From NCBI GenBank assembly GCA_016714495.1, contig JADKDU010000016.1, forward strand, positions 1-59,961: DNA of 59,961 nt. The letters are read 5' to 3'. The notes beneath the pieces were generated by a model, which did not search any database, was not told the DNA's origin, and saw only the letters and a program-made list of their open reading frames with translations. Within the stretch, counting starts at the first letter, position 1, and each line of letters opens with the position of its first letter. The translations under genes were made by a program, and so were the position numbers. This DNA is from Hyphomonadaceae bacterium (GTDB lineage Bacteria > Pseudomonadota > Alphaproteobacteria > Caulobacterales > Hyphomonadaceae). Shown in pieces: positions 50,946-59,733 of the stretch.

Positions 50946-52967
50946 ATGCAGCGTGACGAAAATGAATTCCAAATCCGGATCGGACGTTCAGCGCGCGACG
51001 CTCGTCCTGCACTGAAGCAGGTGCGCGCGGCTGCGCGACGTGCGCCACCATCCAAGCCGAAAAGCAGCGCACCTGCCGCACAGTCCCCAGTGCGCGCGCA
51101 CTTCGCAAAGGGGTCGGCATCACGCGCGCGACCGGTCCGCGTTACTCAGCGCCGCGTCGTGGTGAAGGCCAGGTTCGTGGCCCATGTCGCAGGGCAGGCC
51201 AAGACGCTCCGAGCCCATGTCGCCTACCTCGGCCGGGAGGGTGCCGCGCGGCAGAACCAGCCTGAGGTCGGCGATCAGCGGGAGCCTTCGCGTAGCCAGG
51301 AGCGGTCATCTGAACAGCATATTGATGCAACGATCGGATACCTGTCGCGCGAGCGACAAGGCGGCGATGAGCGCTTCTACGACCAGTCCCGCAACTCGCT
51401 CGATGCGAGAGACGCAACGCAAGGCTGGCATGCGGACAAGCGTCACTTCCGCCTCATCATCAGCGCCGAGGATGGCACCGATCTCGGCGAGCTCCGCCCG
51501 TTCATCCGTGAGACGATGGCGCGCCTCGAGCGCCATGTCGGAACCCGCCTCCAATGGCTGGCGGTGGACCACTGGGACACCGACAATCCGCACACCCATG
51601 TCCTCGTCCGGGGGATCCGCGCCGACGGGAAAGACCTGATCATCCCAGGCAAGGTGCTATCGGTCGCGATCCGAGAAGATGCGCAGGAGATCGCAACCCG
51701 GATCCTGGGGCCGAGGCCGGCGCTGGAGCTCCAGCGGATGCGCGACCGGGATATCGGGGCCCGCGCATTCACCCGGCTCGACCGGGAGCTCATCGCCCTC
51801 GACGGTCCGGGCGGCCTTGGCAGCTCATTCCGACACACCGACCTACCGCGCCGCCTCGACACGCTGTCAGGGTGGGGACTTGCCGCTGTCGGTCCGGATG
51901 GCAGCTGGCGCCTTGCCTCGGACCTGCCAGCCCAGCTCAGTCAGATGGCGGACAGCGACGAAGTCGCGCGCATCGTCGCCCGTCAGGGACGCGCCTTCAC
52001 CGGCATGCCGGTTCTGGCTGCTGATGTGACCCGCCAGGAATCCGGACGGCTTGTCGGCCTATCGCATTCCGATGACGGGGCAGACAATCTTATCGCCATC
52101 ATCGAGAATGGCCGCGGAGAGCTTCGCTATACCCGTTTCCGGGAACCCGGCGCGGCTGCGGTTCTGGAGGACACCCCAAAAGGCGCGCTGATTGCCTTCG
52201 AGCCCCAGGAGGCCCGCATCGGCCCGTCAGACGAGGCCGTGGCGCGCGTCGCCCGCCTCAACCGCGGCCTCTACTCGGCTGACATCCACGCCCGGATGGA
52301 AGCGAACGTCCCCGACGGTCTTGTCGCCGCCAACATCAGGCGGCTGGAGGCCATGCGCCGGGCAGGCCTGATCTCTCGGGGCAGGGACGGCATCTTCGAC
52401 ATCGCTCCTGACCATCTCGATCGTGTGCTGACCTATGAGCGCGCGCGTCTCGTCCGTGCCCCGATGGCCCCGCGTGTGCTTAGCTACATGCCGCTCGCCA
52501 ACCAGATCGCCGCGGCCGGACCGACGCATCTCGACCGTGCCCTCGCGGGTCAGGAATCCTCACCTGATGGCGCCGGCCATCTGGCGCGGGAGTTTGAAGC
52601 CGCGCTTCGACAACGGCGTCTGTTCCTGATCGAGCAAGGCTGGATGGGGGCGGCGGACAAGATGCTGCCGCGACAGGCGCTTGAAGACATGAAAGCGCAC
52701 GAGCTTCGAACGACAGCAAAGATCCTGTCCAGCGAGGTTGGCATGCCAGTGACGCTGGGCTCGGGAACCGTGTCGGGGGTCTACACCCGCCGCATCGACC
52801 TGGCGCAGGGAAGGGTGGCCCTCATCGTCGGGGATCAAACCTCGCAGCTCGTACCGTGGCGTCCGGCGCTGGAACGGTTTGCGGGTCAGAACGTGGTCGG
52901 CGTTCAACGCGGTCGATCGATCTCGTGGAGCCTCCAGCGCGGAAGAGGGCTCGGACTCGGAATCTGA
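50946..52967 (+). CDS. traI: Relaxase, VirD2-like with DUF3363
   Basis: 673 residues from MQRDENEFQIRIG (50946). Basic, Pro/Ala-rich N-terminus (residues 20-80). Relaxase fold with metal-binding motif HWDTDNPHTHVLVRG (HxDxxxxHxH, about residue 215). The C-terminal DUF3363-like region has MRDRDIGARAFTRLDREL and VGVQRGRSISWSLQRGRGLG. Known: nicks oriT and leads the strand through the T4SS. Candidate nicking Tyr in YLGREG or IGYLSRERQGG cannot be chosen by eye. The 18-bp palindrome lies just upstream. Confidence 0.88.
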   Translation: MQRDENEFQIRIGRSARDARPALKQVRAAARRAPPSKPKSSAPAAQSPVRAHFAKGSASRARPVRVTQRRVVVKARFVAHVAGQAKTLRAHVAYLGREGAARQNQPEVGDQREPSRSQERSSEQHIDATIGYLSRERQGGDERFYDQSRNSLDARDATQGWHADKRHFRLIISAEDGTDLGELRPFIRETMARLERHVGTRLQWLAVDHWDTDNPHTHVLVRGIRADGKDLIIPGKVLSVAIREDAQEIATRILGPRPALELQRMRDRDIGARAFTRLDRELIALDGPGGLGSSFRHTDLPRRLDTLSGWGLAAVGPDGSWRLASDLPAQLSQMADSDEVARIVARQGRAFTGMPVLAADVTRQESGRLVGLSHSDDGADNLIAIIENGRGELRYTRFREPGAAAVLEDTPKGALIAFEPQEARIGPSDEAVARVARLNRGLYSADIHARMEANVPDGLVAANIRRLEAMRRAGLISRGRDGIFDIAPDHLDRVLTYERARLVRAPMAPRVLSYMPLANQIAAAGPTHLDRALAGQESSPDGAGHLAREFEAALRQRRLFLIEQGWMGAADKMLPRQALEDMKAHELRTTAKILSSEVGMPVTLGSGTVSGVYTRRIDLAQGRVALIVGDQTSQLVPWRPALERFAGQNVVGVQRGRSISWSLQRGRGLGLGI

Positions 52968-53010
52968 TGTGATGCGTGATCAAGACCTCGCTTGCAGGCG
53001 CATCGCCTCG

Positions 53011-53028
53011 TGCGGCGGTTCCGCCGCA
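53011..53028. promoter_or_regulatory. Second copy of the palindrome, before the AlpA-like gene
   Basis: TGCGGCGGttCCGCCGCA at 53011-53028, 78 bp before the ATG at 53107. It differs from the copy at 50870 only in the two central bases. It sits where a promoter or operator for the AlpA-like gene is expected. Confidence 0.6.
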
Positions 53029-53106
53029 AATACAACGATGGATTGTCTCCTGTGGAAAACGCACCGCGAGATGATTTTCTCAGAGGGTTCTCAACAGGGA
53101 TCGACA

Positions 53107-53481
53107 ATGCCGAGTGCCTCAATCCGTCCGCTGGACGATGAATGGTGGACCACCGCGATGGTCTGCTCCTACCTCAAGCTGAAGCGGCGCGCGTTGTGGG
53201 ACATCCGTCGCGATCCGGCGAAGGCATTTCCAGCGGCTGTGAAACCCGGCGGCAAGGTCAACCTGTTCCGCGCCGAAGACGTGCGTGTGTGGGTCGCGAA
53301 ACGTCGACCGTACCACCTGCCGCCGCCGCAGGCGACGGTCGCTCCGCCAGCAAAGCCGCAGATCGTCGCGAAGCCGCAGGTCAAGGCTCCTCCCATCATC
53401 ATGGCGCCCGAGCCGGTTGTTAAGCCTGTTCAGCGGAAACGAGCTCCGGCTGCGGATGAGCGTCAGCTCGGGCTTTTCTAG
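53107..53481 (+). CDS. AlpA/excisionase-like HTH protein
   Basis: 124 residues from ATG 53107. A MerR/AlpA-type HTH in residues 8-65 (WWTTAMVCSYLKLKRRALWD, then VNLFRAEDVRVWVAKRRPY) followed by a Pro/Lys-rich tail ending RQLGLF. Known: AlpA-like proteins next to integrases act as excisionases or activators of excision. Its last 62 bp overlap the 3' end of the integrase gene on the opposite strand. Inferred: recombination directionality factor. Confidence 0.82.
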   Translation: MPSASIRPLDDEWWTTAMVCSYLKLKRRALWDIRRDPAKAFPAAVKPGGKVNLFRAEDVRVWVAKRRPYHLPPPQATVAPPAKPQIVAKPQVKAPPIIMAPEPVVKPVQRKRAPAADERQLGLF

Positions 53482-54712
53482 TTCCACGGGTTTTCGCGGC
53501 ACTCGGCTCCGCGAGAAGTTCGGACGCCCAGAGTTGCAGCGCAGCGCGCTTTTCCTCGATGTAGCGGTAGCGGTTGTAGACGCCTTTGACGCCGCCGATC
53601 CGGTGCCCAAGCACACGCTCAACCACGATCTCGTCGACGCCCAGACGCGCCATGTGGGTGGCAGCAGTGCGACGGAGGTCATGGATCGTCCAACGGTCGA
53701 TCTTGCGGCCGAGACGAGCCTCGGCCCCTTCACGGATCCGCGCGAGCGCCGCTGGCGTCGCCGTCCAGACCGGTCTTTTTCCGCCATTCGAGGTGATCAG
53801 ATACGGCCCTCGCGGCGGTTTCGGGATGCGTTCGACAATCTCCATCGCTTCGGGGATCAAGGGGATGATGGTGGGATCGCCGGTCTTGTAGGCCTCGCCA
53901 GGGATATCGAGACACGCATTGGCGCGATCCAGCCAGCCCACCTGCGCGTTGCCGATCTCCCGTAACCGGGCGCCCGTAAGCATCAGTAAGCAGATGAGCG
54001 AGCCGGACGGGTAGGGCTCCGTCTGGGCCGCCTTCCAGGCGGCGCGGGCTTCATCGAGGCTGAGAACGCGCTCCCGCGGCTTCGATTTGACCGGTGAGCG
54101 AACGCCGCTGACCGGGTTGAAGTCGACATGTTCCCGTTCCAGAGCCCAGTTGAAGAAGACCGAAAGCCATTTCCGGGTGTCCATCGTCGCGGTTGGCGTC
54201 GCGCGCTTCTTGAGGTCATCGAGCAGGGCGATGACATCCCGGCGCGTTACCTGCTTCGGGGCATAGTCGCCGAACCGCGGGTTCACGTAGTCCCGCATGA
54301 TCCATTCGGCCTTGCCGGCGCTCTGAAGGCGGCCGCGGCAATGGTGTTCGAGGAAAGATTCGGACAGTTCGGCGATGGTCCCACGCCGCACGGTCGCGGC
54401 GCTCTCGAGCCGTTCGATCGGATTGATGCCGTTGTCGGCGTCGGCCAGCATGGTGGCGGCCTGGGCTCGCGCCTTGAGCAGGGAGATGGCCGGATATTCG
54501 CCGAGCGTGATCCGATAGAACTTGCGGCCGGCTAGCTTCTTGCCGCGTTCGGTGACGCCGCCGCGTCCCTTCACGGTGTAGCGGAGCGTCCAGGTCGGCC
54601 GGCCGCGTGGGCCCACGCGAAGCAGGAGCCCGGAGATCGTCCCGTCGTTCAGTTCAATTCGCTCCGCCGGTGGCGACGAATAGAGGGATTTCAGTTTTGC
54701 GTCCGTGAGCAT
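53420..54712 (-). CDS. int: Tyrosine integrase
   Basis: 430 residues. N-terminal DUF4102-type arm-binding domain (GLLLRVGPRGRPTWTLRYTV, YRITLGEYPAISLLKARAQA), a SAM-like core-binding domain, and a catalytic domain with Arg in LTGARLREIGN, His-x-x-Arg in IHDLRRTAATH, His in VLGHRIGG, and the nucleophile Tyr in VYNRY. Known: this P4-like class inserts into tRNA 3' ends; a tRNA 3' end lies 250 bp behind its start. Complete, oriented away from the attachment site. Confidence 0.95.
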   Translation of the reverse strand: MLTDAKLKSLYSSPPAERIELNDGTISGLLLRVGPRGRPTWTLRYTVKGRGGVTERGKKLAGRKFYRITLGEYPAISLLKARAQAATMLADADNGINPIERLESAATVRRGTIAELSESFLEHHCRGRLQSAGKAEWIMRDYVNPRFGDYAPKQVTRRDVIALLDDLKKRATPTATMDTRKWLSVFFNWALEREHVDFNPVSGVRSPVKSKPRERVLSLDEARAAWKAAQTEPYPSGSLICLLMLTGARLREIGNAQVGWLDRANACLDIPGEAYKTGDPTIIPLIPEAMEIVERIPKPPRGPYLITSNGGKRPVWTATPAALARIREGAEARLGRKIDRWTIHDLRRTAATHMARLGVDEIVVERVLGHRIGGVKGVYNRYRYIEEKRAALQLWASELLAEPSAAKTRGTRKARADAHPQPELVSAEQA

Positions 54713-54803
54713 TGGGGCACACCAGCTTGGCTAGGCGCCCTGCCGAAACCGACAGCAGAACGCGTTCAAGTCGCAGGTCTAGCTGGGTGGAATTGGGGCA
54801 CAC
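54711..54803. repeat. Direct repeats ATTGGGGCACAC by the integrase start
   Basis: ATTGGGGCACAC at 54711-54722, overlapping the integrase start codon, and again at 54792-54803, 81 bp apart. They lie between int and the tRNA fragment, where arm-type integrase binding sites or int autoregulation sites are expected. The rest of 54804-54960 is A-rich and lacks a gene. Confidence 0.5.
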
Positions 54804-54960
54804 AATGGGGCTGCACCGACCAAAACCGATTAGAAAAACAAAAGAACTCATCTGCACACAAAAACTCATCAAGCGCTTTTGCTACAAAGCGAATTGTCGA
54901 ATTCATCGACACGCTTCCGACTTTAGACAACCTAACGGATCGGGTATTGCCAAGGTCGGG

Positions 54961-54991
54961 GTCGGGCGTTCGAATCGCCTCGCCCGCTCCA
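54961..54991 (+). other. tRNA 3' end (probably tRNA-Gly), ICE attachment site
   Basis: T-arm GGGCG-TTCGAAT-CGCCT (54964-54980), acceptor strand CGCCCGC (54981-54987), discriminator T and CCA (54989-54991). The matching 5' acceptor GCGGGCG and the D and anticodon arms are not found upstream, so only the 3' part is present. GCGGGCG...CGCCCGCTCCA matches alphaproteobacterial tRNA-Gly. Inferred: displaced tRNA end marking the right boundary of the ICE. Confidence 0.75.
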
Positions 54992-55297
54992 AAATTCACA
55001 ATGAAAACTGTGGCTTATAAAAATCCGGCTCCTGCCGGCCCCACTTGGGTTTTTCGTGTAAGCACGATGTAACCACCGGATGGTAGAGCCGTGGAGCGGC
55101 CGGCGGGCGCGGGCGCGGAATAAGCTATGCCGCGAAATGGTGCTCCAGCACGACAGCGCATATCCGTCCTGGTCTGCGATGGTAGCCGCCCGCCGATAGC
55201 TCGATACGCGCTGTCTCTGCCGACATCGGCGAACGATTTTGCTTTGGGTCCTGCCCAGCCTATCGTCGTGGTCTGCGGACTGACCGGGGGAAGGGCC

Positions 55298-56473
55298 ATG
55301 CTAGCGACGCTTCGAAGACTGCTGCTGGTTTCTGTCGGAGCAATCGCGCTGCCAGTCCCAGGACAGGCGCAGGTCGGCGCAGACCGCGCAAAGACTTTGT
55401 CACAGGCTGAAGCTGCATACGACCGTGGGGACTACGCTGAGGCGGTGCGCTGGTACCGTCTCGCCGCCGACCAGGGCGACGCGAGTGCCCAGACCAATGT
55501 CGGCATCATGTACGCCAACGGCTCAAGTGTGGCACAGGACTATGCGGAAGCCGCACGCTGGTATCTGCTTGCGGCGGATCAGAATTACGCATTGGCTCAA
55601 AACAACTTGGGCGGCCTATACTCCAGCGGCTTGGGCGTAGAGAAGAATCTCGTTGAGAGTTACAAATGGCTGAGTCTGGCGGCGGCAGGGGGAGCCGCTG
55701 ATGCGATCGGGAACTGGGATCAGGTTCGAAGCCAAATGACTCCCGCCCAGATTGCTGAAGGTCAAAGGCTCGCAGCGGCGTGGAAGTCACGTAGATATGC
55801 GAACGCAGGAGAACCAAATGGCGCTCCCAGACAATCGGCGACCGCCACCGACATCGAAAGCACAGGATCTGGCTTCTTCATCACCGCAGCCGGCCATCTG
55901 CTGACAAACGCTCACGTCGTCGAGGGGTGCTCGCGAGTTTCGCTCACGGGCGGCTCTCGGCTCACCGTTCTCGACGCTGATCCTGGTTCCGACCTCGCGC
56001 TACTGAAGGCAGGCGGAAGCACAAGCCGAACGCCGTTGATGCTTCGGCAGGGACGAGGCGTACGCCTGGCGGACAGTATCGTCGTCGCCGGATATCCGCT
56101 GACAGGGTTGTTGTCATCGGGACTCAACGTCACGACTGGCGCGGTCTCCGCTCTCGCCGGGCCTGGCGATGACCGGCGTCTGCTTCAAATCACTGCACCC
56201 GTTCAGCCTGGCAACAGTGGCGGCCCTTTGCTCGACACGTCAGGAAATGTGGTTGGCGTCGTGGTCTCCAAACTGGACGCAGTAGCTGTCGCCTCAGTCA
56301 CCGGAGACATCCCGCAGAACGTGAACTTTGCCATCTCGCTTGGGACGCTGCAGGCGTTCCTCGATGCCAACAGCATTGACTACCAGACCCGTGCTTCGTC
56401 ATCGCCCAAGAGCAATGCTGATGTGGCAGAGATAGCCAGGGCGGCGACCGTTCAAATTGAATGCAGGAATTGA
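55298..56473 (+). CDS. Secreted Sel1-repeat / trypsin-like serine protease
   Basis: 391 residues from MLATLRRLLLVSVGAIA (55298; GGGGGAAGGG upstream). Signal peptide to about residue 24 (PVPGQAQ). Two to three Sel1-like repeats (YAEAVRWYRLAADQGDASAQ; YAEAARWYLLAADQNYALAQ; ESYKWLSLAAAGG), then an S1C-type protease domain with His in LLTNAHVVEG, Asp in PGSDLALLKA and Ser in VQPGNSGGPLL. No PDZ domain. Inferred: periplasmic housekeeping-type protease of the host. First gene right of the ICE boundary; the longer frame to 55127 is not conserved. Confidence 0.85.
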   Translation: MLATLRRLLLVSVGAIALPVPGQAQVGADRAKTLSQAEAAYDRGDYAEAVRWYRLAADQGDASAQTNVGIMYANGSSVAQDYAEAARWYLLAADQNYALAQNNLGGLYSSGLGVEKNLVESYKWLSLAAAGGAADAIGNWDQVRSQMTPAQIAEGQRLAAAWKSRRYANAGEPNGAPRQSATATDIESTGSGFFITAAGHLLTNAHVVEGCSRVSLTGGSRLTVLDADPGSDLALLKAGGSTSRTPLMLRQGRGVRLADSIVVAGYPLTGLLSSGLNVTTGAVSALAGPGDDRRLLQITAPVQPGNSGGPLLDTSGNVVGVVVSKLDAVAVASVTGDIPQNVNFAISLGTLQAFLDANSIDYQTRASSSPKSNADVAEIARAATVQIECRN

Positions 56474-56669
56474 CTGCTTTCTGATCCGGGGCGGCCATGC
56501 AGCGTGACTAACAACAAGAAGCCGCCCGAGTTTTCGAGGCGGTTCACTATCAGGTTGATTGCGCGATGGTAGTAGGGGCCATTCGGTCCGAAGAAACCGA
56601 GCAGGTCACTACCGCAAAAAATAGTGCCGATGGCTCAAAGGTGCCGTAACAGCGGCGATGGGGGGCACT

Positions 56670-57612
56670 ATGATTGTTGAATGTCAGGAGTGCGGTGCAG
56701 CTGTCAGCGATAGCGCCGAAGTCTGTCCCGTTGCCGCTGCGAGAAACGAAAACTCGTTGGCCCAGCAATCGCCTGCGCTGAATGCGGCAGTACCTTTCAC
56801 AACTCGTATCCGACTTGCTTGGAATGCGGCCCCCCCAAGCTGATCGCAAATCCTAAAGGTCGAGACGGCCTCTCGCGATCGAAGAGCGACGAGACTATAG
56901 CATCAGGAATTCAGCGCAGCGATTTCGTTGATAGTTCGCCTCGCTCCGAGCGTCTCAAGGTCAAGCGCCTTTCAACGCTTGCTACAATGCTCAGCGCTTC
57001 ATTGTGGGCCTACATTGCCGCGGACGTCGCGTTGTTAATTTTTGTTGTCGGCGCGTCTCTGATTGTCGATGACTCGATTGGCGGAAATCCCCTGTCTGAA
57101 CAGAGCAGAGCGCTGCTAGATTTTTCAGTTAGGCTGAGCTTCCCTGCTACCGTTCTTTGGATGGCAAGCCTCGCAGCTTCCGCGTTTCTTTACAGTCACT
57201 TTGTGTTTCGGGCTCTTCGAAACTTGCGAAGGCCAACGCGCCTGGAATTGAGACCACGCCAGTCATGGGCGTTGTTTGGAGCTTTGTGCCCATTGGGTCT
57301 TTGTACGCACCATTTATGGTTATGACTGAGCTGTGGCGCGTTACTCGGCAATTAATCGACCAAGAGAAGCGCGTACCGCTCGCATTTTGGATCTGGTGGC
57401 TTGCGTGGCTAATTTCAGGCGTCACGAATATCGGGGCCTTCGGCATCAATCTCCTTCTGTCACGCCCTGAAACATTCGATGTCACTCTAATCACACCGTT
57501 GACTCAGTTGAGCGTTGTTTCGCTCTTGACTGGGATACTAAGTGCTTTGGCTCTGCTTCCTATCATCCGAGCCATTGCAAGCGCTCATGATAGAAGCTTG
57601 CCGATCAGCTAA
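56670..57612 (+). pseudogene. Zinc-ribbon / DUF4328-like membrane protein, two one-base deletions (array member A)
   Basis: ATG 56670 after a GGGGGG ribosome site. Correcting one missing C in tgtccc (about 56729) and one missing A near 57231 gives 314 residues: a double zinc ribbon (VECQECGAAVSDSAEVCPRC; ACAECGSTFHNSYPTCLECG), a linker, and a membrane domain like DUF4328 (WSFVPIGSLYAPFMVMTELW, WIWWLAWLISGVTNIGAFG). Uncorrected, three overlapping frames cover it. Known: DUF4328 is a membrane domain of unknown function. Member of a four-gene tandem family. Confidence 0.65.
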
Positions 57613-57795
57613 AAGCGGAAGCATCAAAGGATATGCAGACGTGTCGGACGCGTAAGAGCGCGACGTCGCTGTAATTACAGATGGATATCACTATACCCCT
57701 AGGGGCTCGGACCAATTGCAATAATCAAGCAGAGAGTCATAACCTAAATCTGGAGCATTGATGCAAGTGCTCTGCTTTTGGTTTGGGGGAACAGC

Positions 57796-59167
57796 TTGCT
57801 CATTCAATGCCAAAAATGCGGATCTTCAATCAGCGACAGTGCATCCAACTGCCCTAAGTGTTCTGCGCAGCCTGAGGCGTTTTTGGGTGACATACTCGCC
57901 TGCGCCGAATGCAGCGCGGAGTATCGCCGCTCCTTCCCAAATTGCTTGCACTGTGGCGCACCGTCAGCAATGGCTCTGGGAAGTCGAGCGCGGCTTACGG
58001 CGCAACCCGATAACGCCTCGATCGCTTCTGACATCGTCGGCGACGTTGGGCCCACCTCCAACAACAAGAGACCTTCCTCTCGGTTGGCTGTTTTTCATGG
58101 GCCCGATCAGGGCCACTTGGCGGGCAGCGCTCGAAGGGAAATCGGCGATCCAAAAGACCCAAGCACAACTCGACCCAAAGTTACGTCCCATTCCAGGTCG
58201 CACCGGATCTACTGGAGCCTTCTCTTGATTGGTACTAGCGGAGTGGTTTTTGGCCCCGCTCCTCACACCACCGGGCGTTGTGATGTCCACTCCAGTTATT
58301 CTCGGTACTGCACTCGGGGGTGCAGCGGTGGGCGCGCTCACTTTTACCGCGGTCTTCGGCAGACTTTGGCGTGGAATGGGAGCGGCCGCCTTCTTCGCGC
58401 TGTTTGTTTCACTCTTTTTGGCCAACTCCATCAAGGATTCCTACAACGCGTCTAATGCTCAGAACTTTACATCGGCAATGAATGACGAACTCCTGCCAAG
58501 TGCTAGCAACGCGTTCGCTGGCAAGCCGACCTCACTGAGGCCGTGCCGAAGTCTCAAGGCGACCTTGGAAAAATTGAAGGGCTGCTCAGGGAGACGATCA
58601 AAAGTAATGCTACCTTTCAAAAGGAATATGAAGCAGCCTTGGAAGCCTCCGGGCTCATGGAATTGCTATCGACTGAGCGAATTTTGCGCGACACAGACGG
58701 TTCCGAGACAGACAAGATCGTCCGAGCAGCAAGTTGGACGGTTGCGCAGTTCGAGAGACGAGCAACGGAGGAGTATGAAGTTTTTGGGAAAAGTGCGGGC
58801 ACTCGACCTTCAAAACAAGAACGCAAAGACTTCATTCGTGAATGGCGCGCTTAAGACCGCGCAGGAGACAAAGCAATTCAACACGAAAACGTGGGCGTTG
58901 GAAAATGTCACTCTACGGCGCCAAATCGCGATTGCGAATTTCCTAATTGCCAATCGAGGGAAATGGACAGCGGACGTCGATAACATCTACTTCGAGGATG
59001 ACGCTGCCATAGAGTCTTACAATAACATGCAGTCCCAACTGACGTCTGCAATTGAAGAGCACGACGCCCTCCTTCGACAGCGCCAACAAGATTTCAATTC
59101 CCTTCAAGAGCGGTACAAAAAAGCCCTTGCGACTGGGTCCGGCGGTGTGCCGAGCTCCGAGCACTAA
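57796..59167 (+). pseudogene. Zinc-ribbon membrane protein with coiled coil, about three frameshifts (array member B)
   Basis: TTG 57796 with GGGGGA five bases upstream, at the place of the ATG in members A and D. Double zinc ribbon (IQCQKCGSSISDSASNCPKC; ACAECSAEYRRSFPNCLHCG). After shifts near 58250, 58515 and 58850 the protein continues with two helices (VILGTALGGAAVGALTFTAV; GAAAFFALFVSLFLANSI), a helical region (GKIEGLLRETIKSNATFQ) and a coiled-coil end (LTSAIEEHDALLRQRQQDFN). The C-terminal domain is unrelated to that of member A. No function can be assigned. Confidence 0.6.
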
Positions 59168-59284
59168 CAGGCCTCGCTTTCGAGACGACGATCTATGGGA
59201 TTTGGCTCATGACTTCTGCAGATTCAATCTCGCGCGATTTGCAGGTCTAGGCGCATATCAGATTACAACTTCGGACGCTCTTTG

Positions 59285-59654
59285 ATGAAACAACCTCGCG
59301 CCTGCTTTGAGTGCGGCTCTATTGAGGGGACAGAGGGTCAAACCTGCCCGAGCTGCGGGGCTATTGCTGCTGTAGCTTGGCCGCAACGCGAGGGACACCC
59401 CAATCAGGTTAAGCCCCCCAAAGTGAACTCCGAGACGAATCTTGCGGAGCCTCCGCGCAAGCCCAAGACGCCGCCATGTTTGGCTATACAGGCGCATTGG
59501 ACAGATCATTTGCTTCGCGCTTGCCGGCCTCTTCCTCTTCGGATCGCTTTCAGCCTACGACAACAAACTGGAGCTTTGTGTGGGTGCCGGGGTACTGTTC
59601 GTTGTCGCGCTAACGCTTCGCCACCAGATGCTCCGGCGATTTTACATGCGATAA
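59285..59654 (+). pseudogene. Short zinc-ribbon membrane protein, one frameshift (array member C)
   Basis: ATG 59285: MKQPRACFECGSIEGTEGQT then CPSCGAI, a single zinc ribbon (C-x2-C, C-x2-C), a Pro/Lys linker, and after a one-base shift near 59470-59490 two membrane helices (IICFALAGLFLFGS; LCVGAGVLFVVALTLR) ending RRFYMR. More divergent than A, B and D and lacks the G-rich leader. Confidence 0.5.
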
Positions 59655-59733
59655 GGCGTTCAGGCGCGATACGTGTGCGCAGTCGGGCCGCCCCTCCGAA
59701 AATCGAGTGCGTGAGCTATGATGGGGGAAAACG

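Larger units (their letters stand above)
1..54991. mobile_element. Integrative and conjugative element, left end outside window
   Basis: Seen: trb operon, traG, traF, parB, ssb, ardC, relaxase, AlpA-like gene and tyrosine integrase, ending at a tRNA 3' fragment (54961-54991) lying 250 bp upstream of the integrase start. Known: elements integrating into tRNA 3' ends leave an intact tRNA at one end and a 3' fragment at the other. Inferred: the element runs leftwards from 54991 past position 1. The cargo between parB and ssb (about 17000-44000) is signalling and exopolysaccharide genes. The insertion sequences at 40401-44009 and 46119-50182 are later arrivals. A composite of two elements cannot be excluded, because the left attachment site is not in view. 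Confidence 0.72.

Noticed and set aside
54893..54991. Complete tRNA gene at the ICE boundary
   Set aside because: Only the T-arm and 3' acceptor strand are present. No GCGGGCG 5' strand or anticodon arm is found within 100 bp upstream.
55015..55299. Minus-strand 94-codon frame beside the protease gene
   Set aside because: Low-complexity shadow frame with no start signal, antisense to the protease upstream region.
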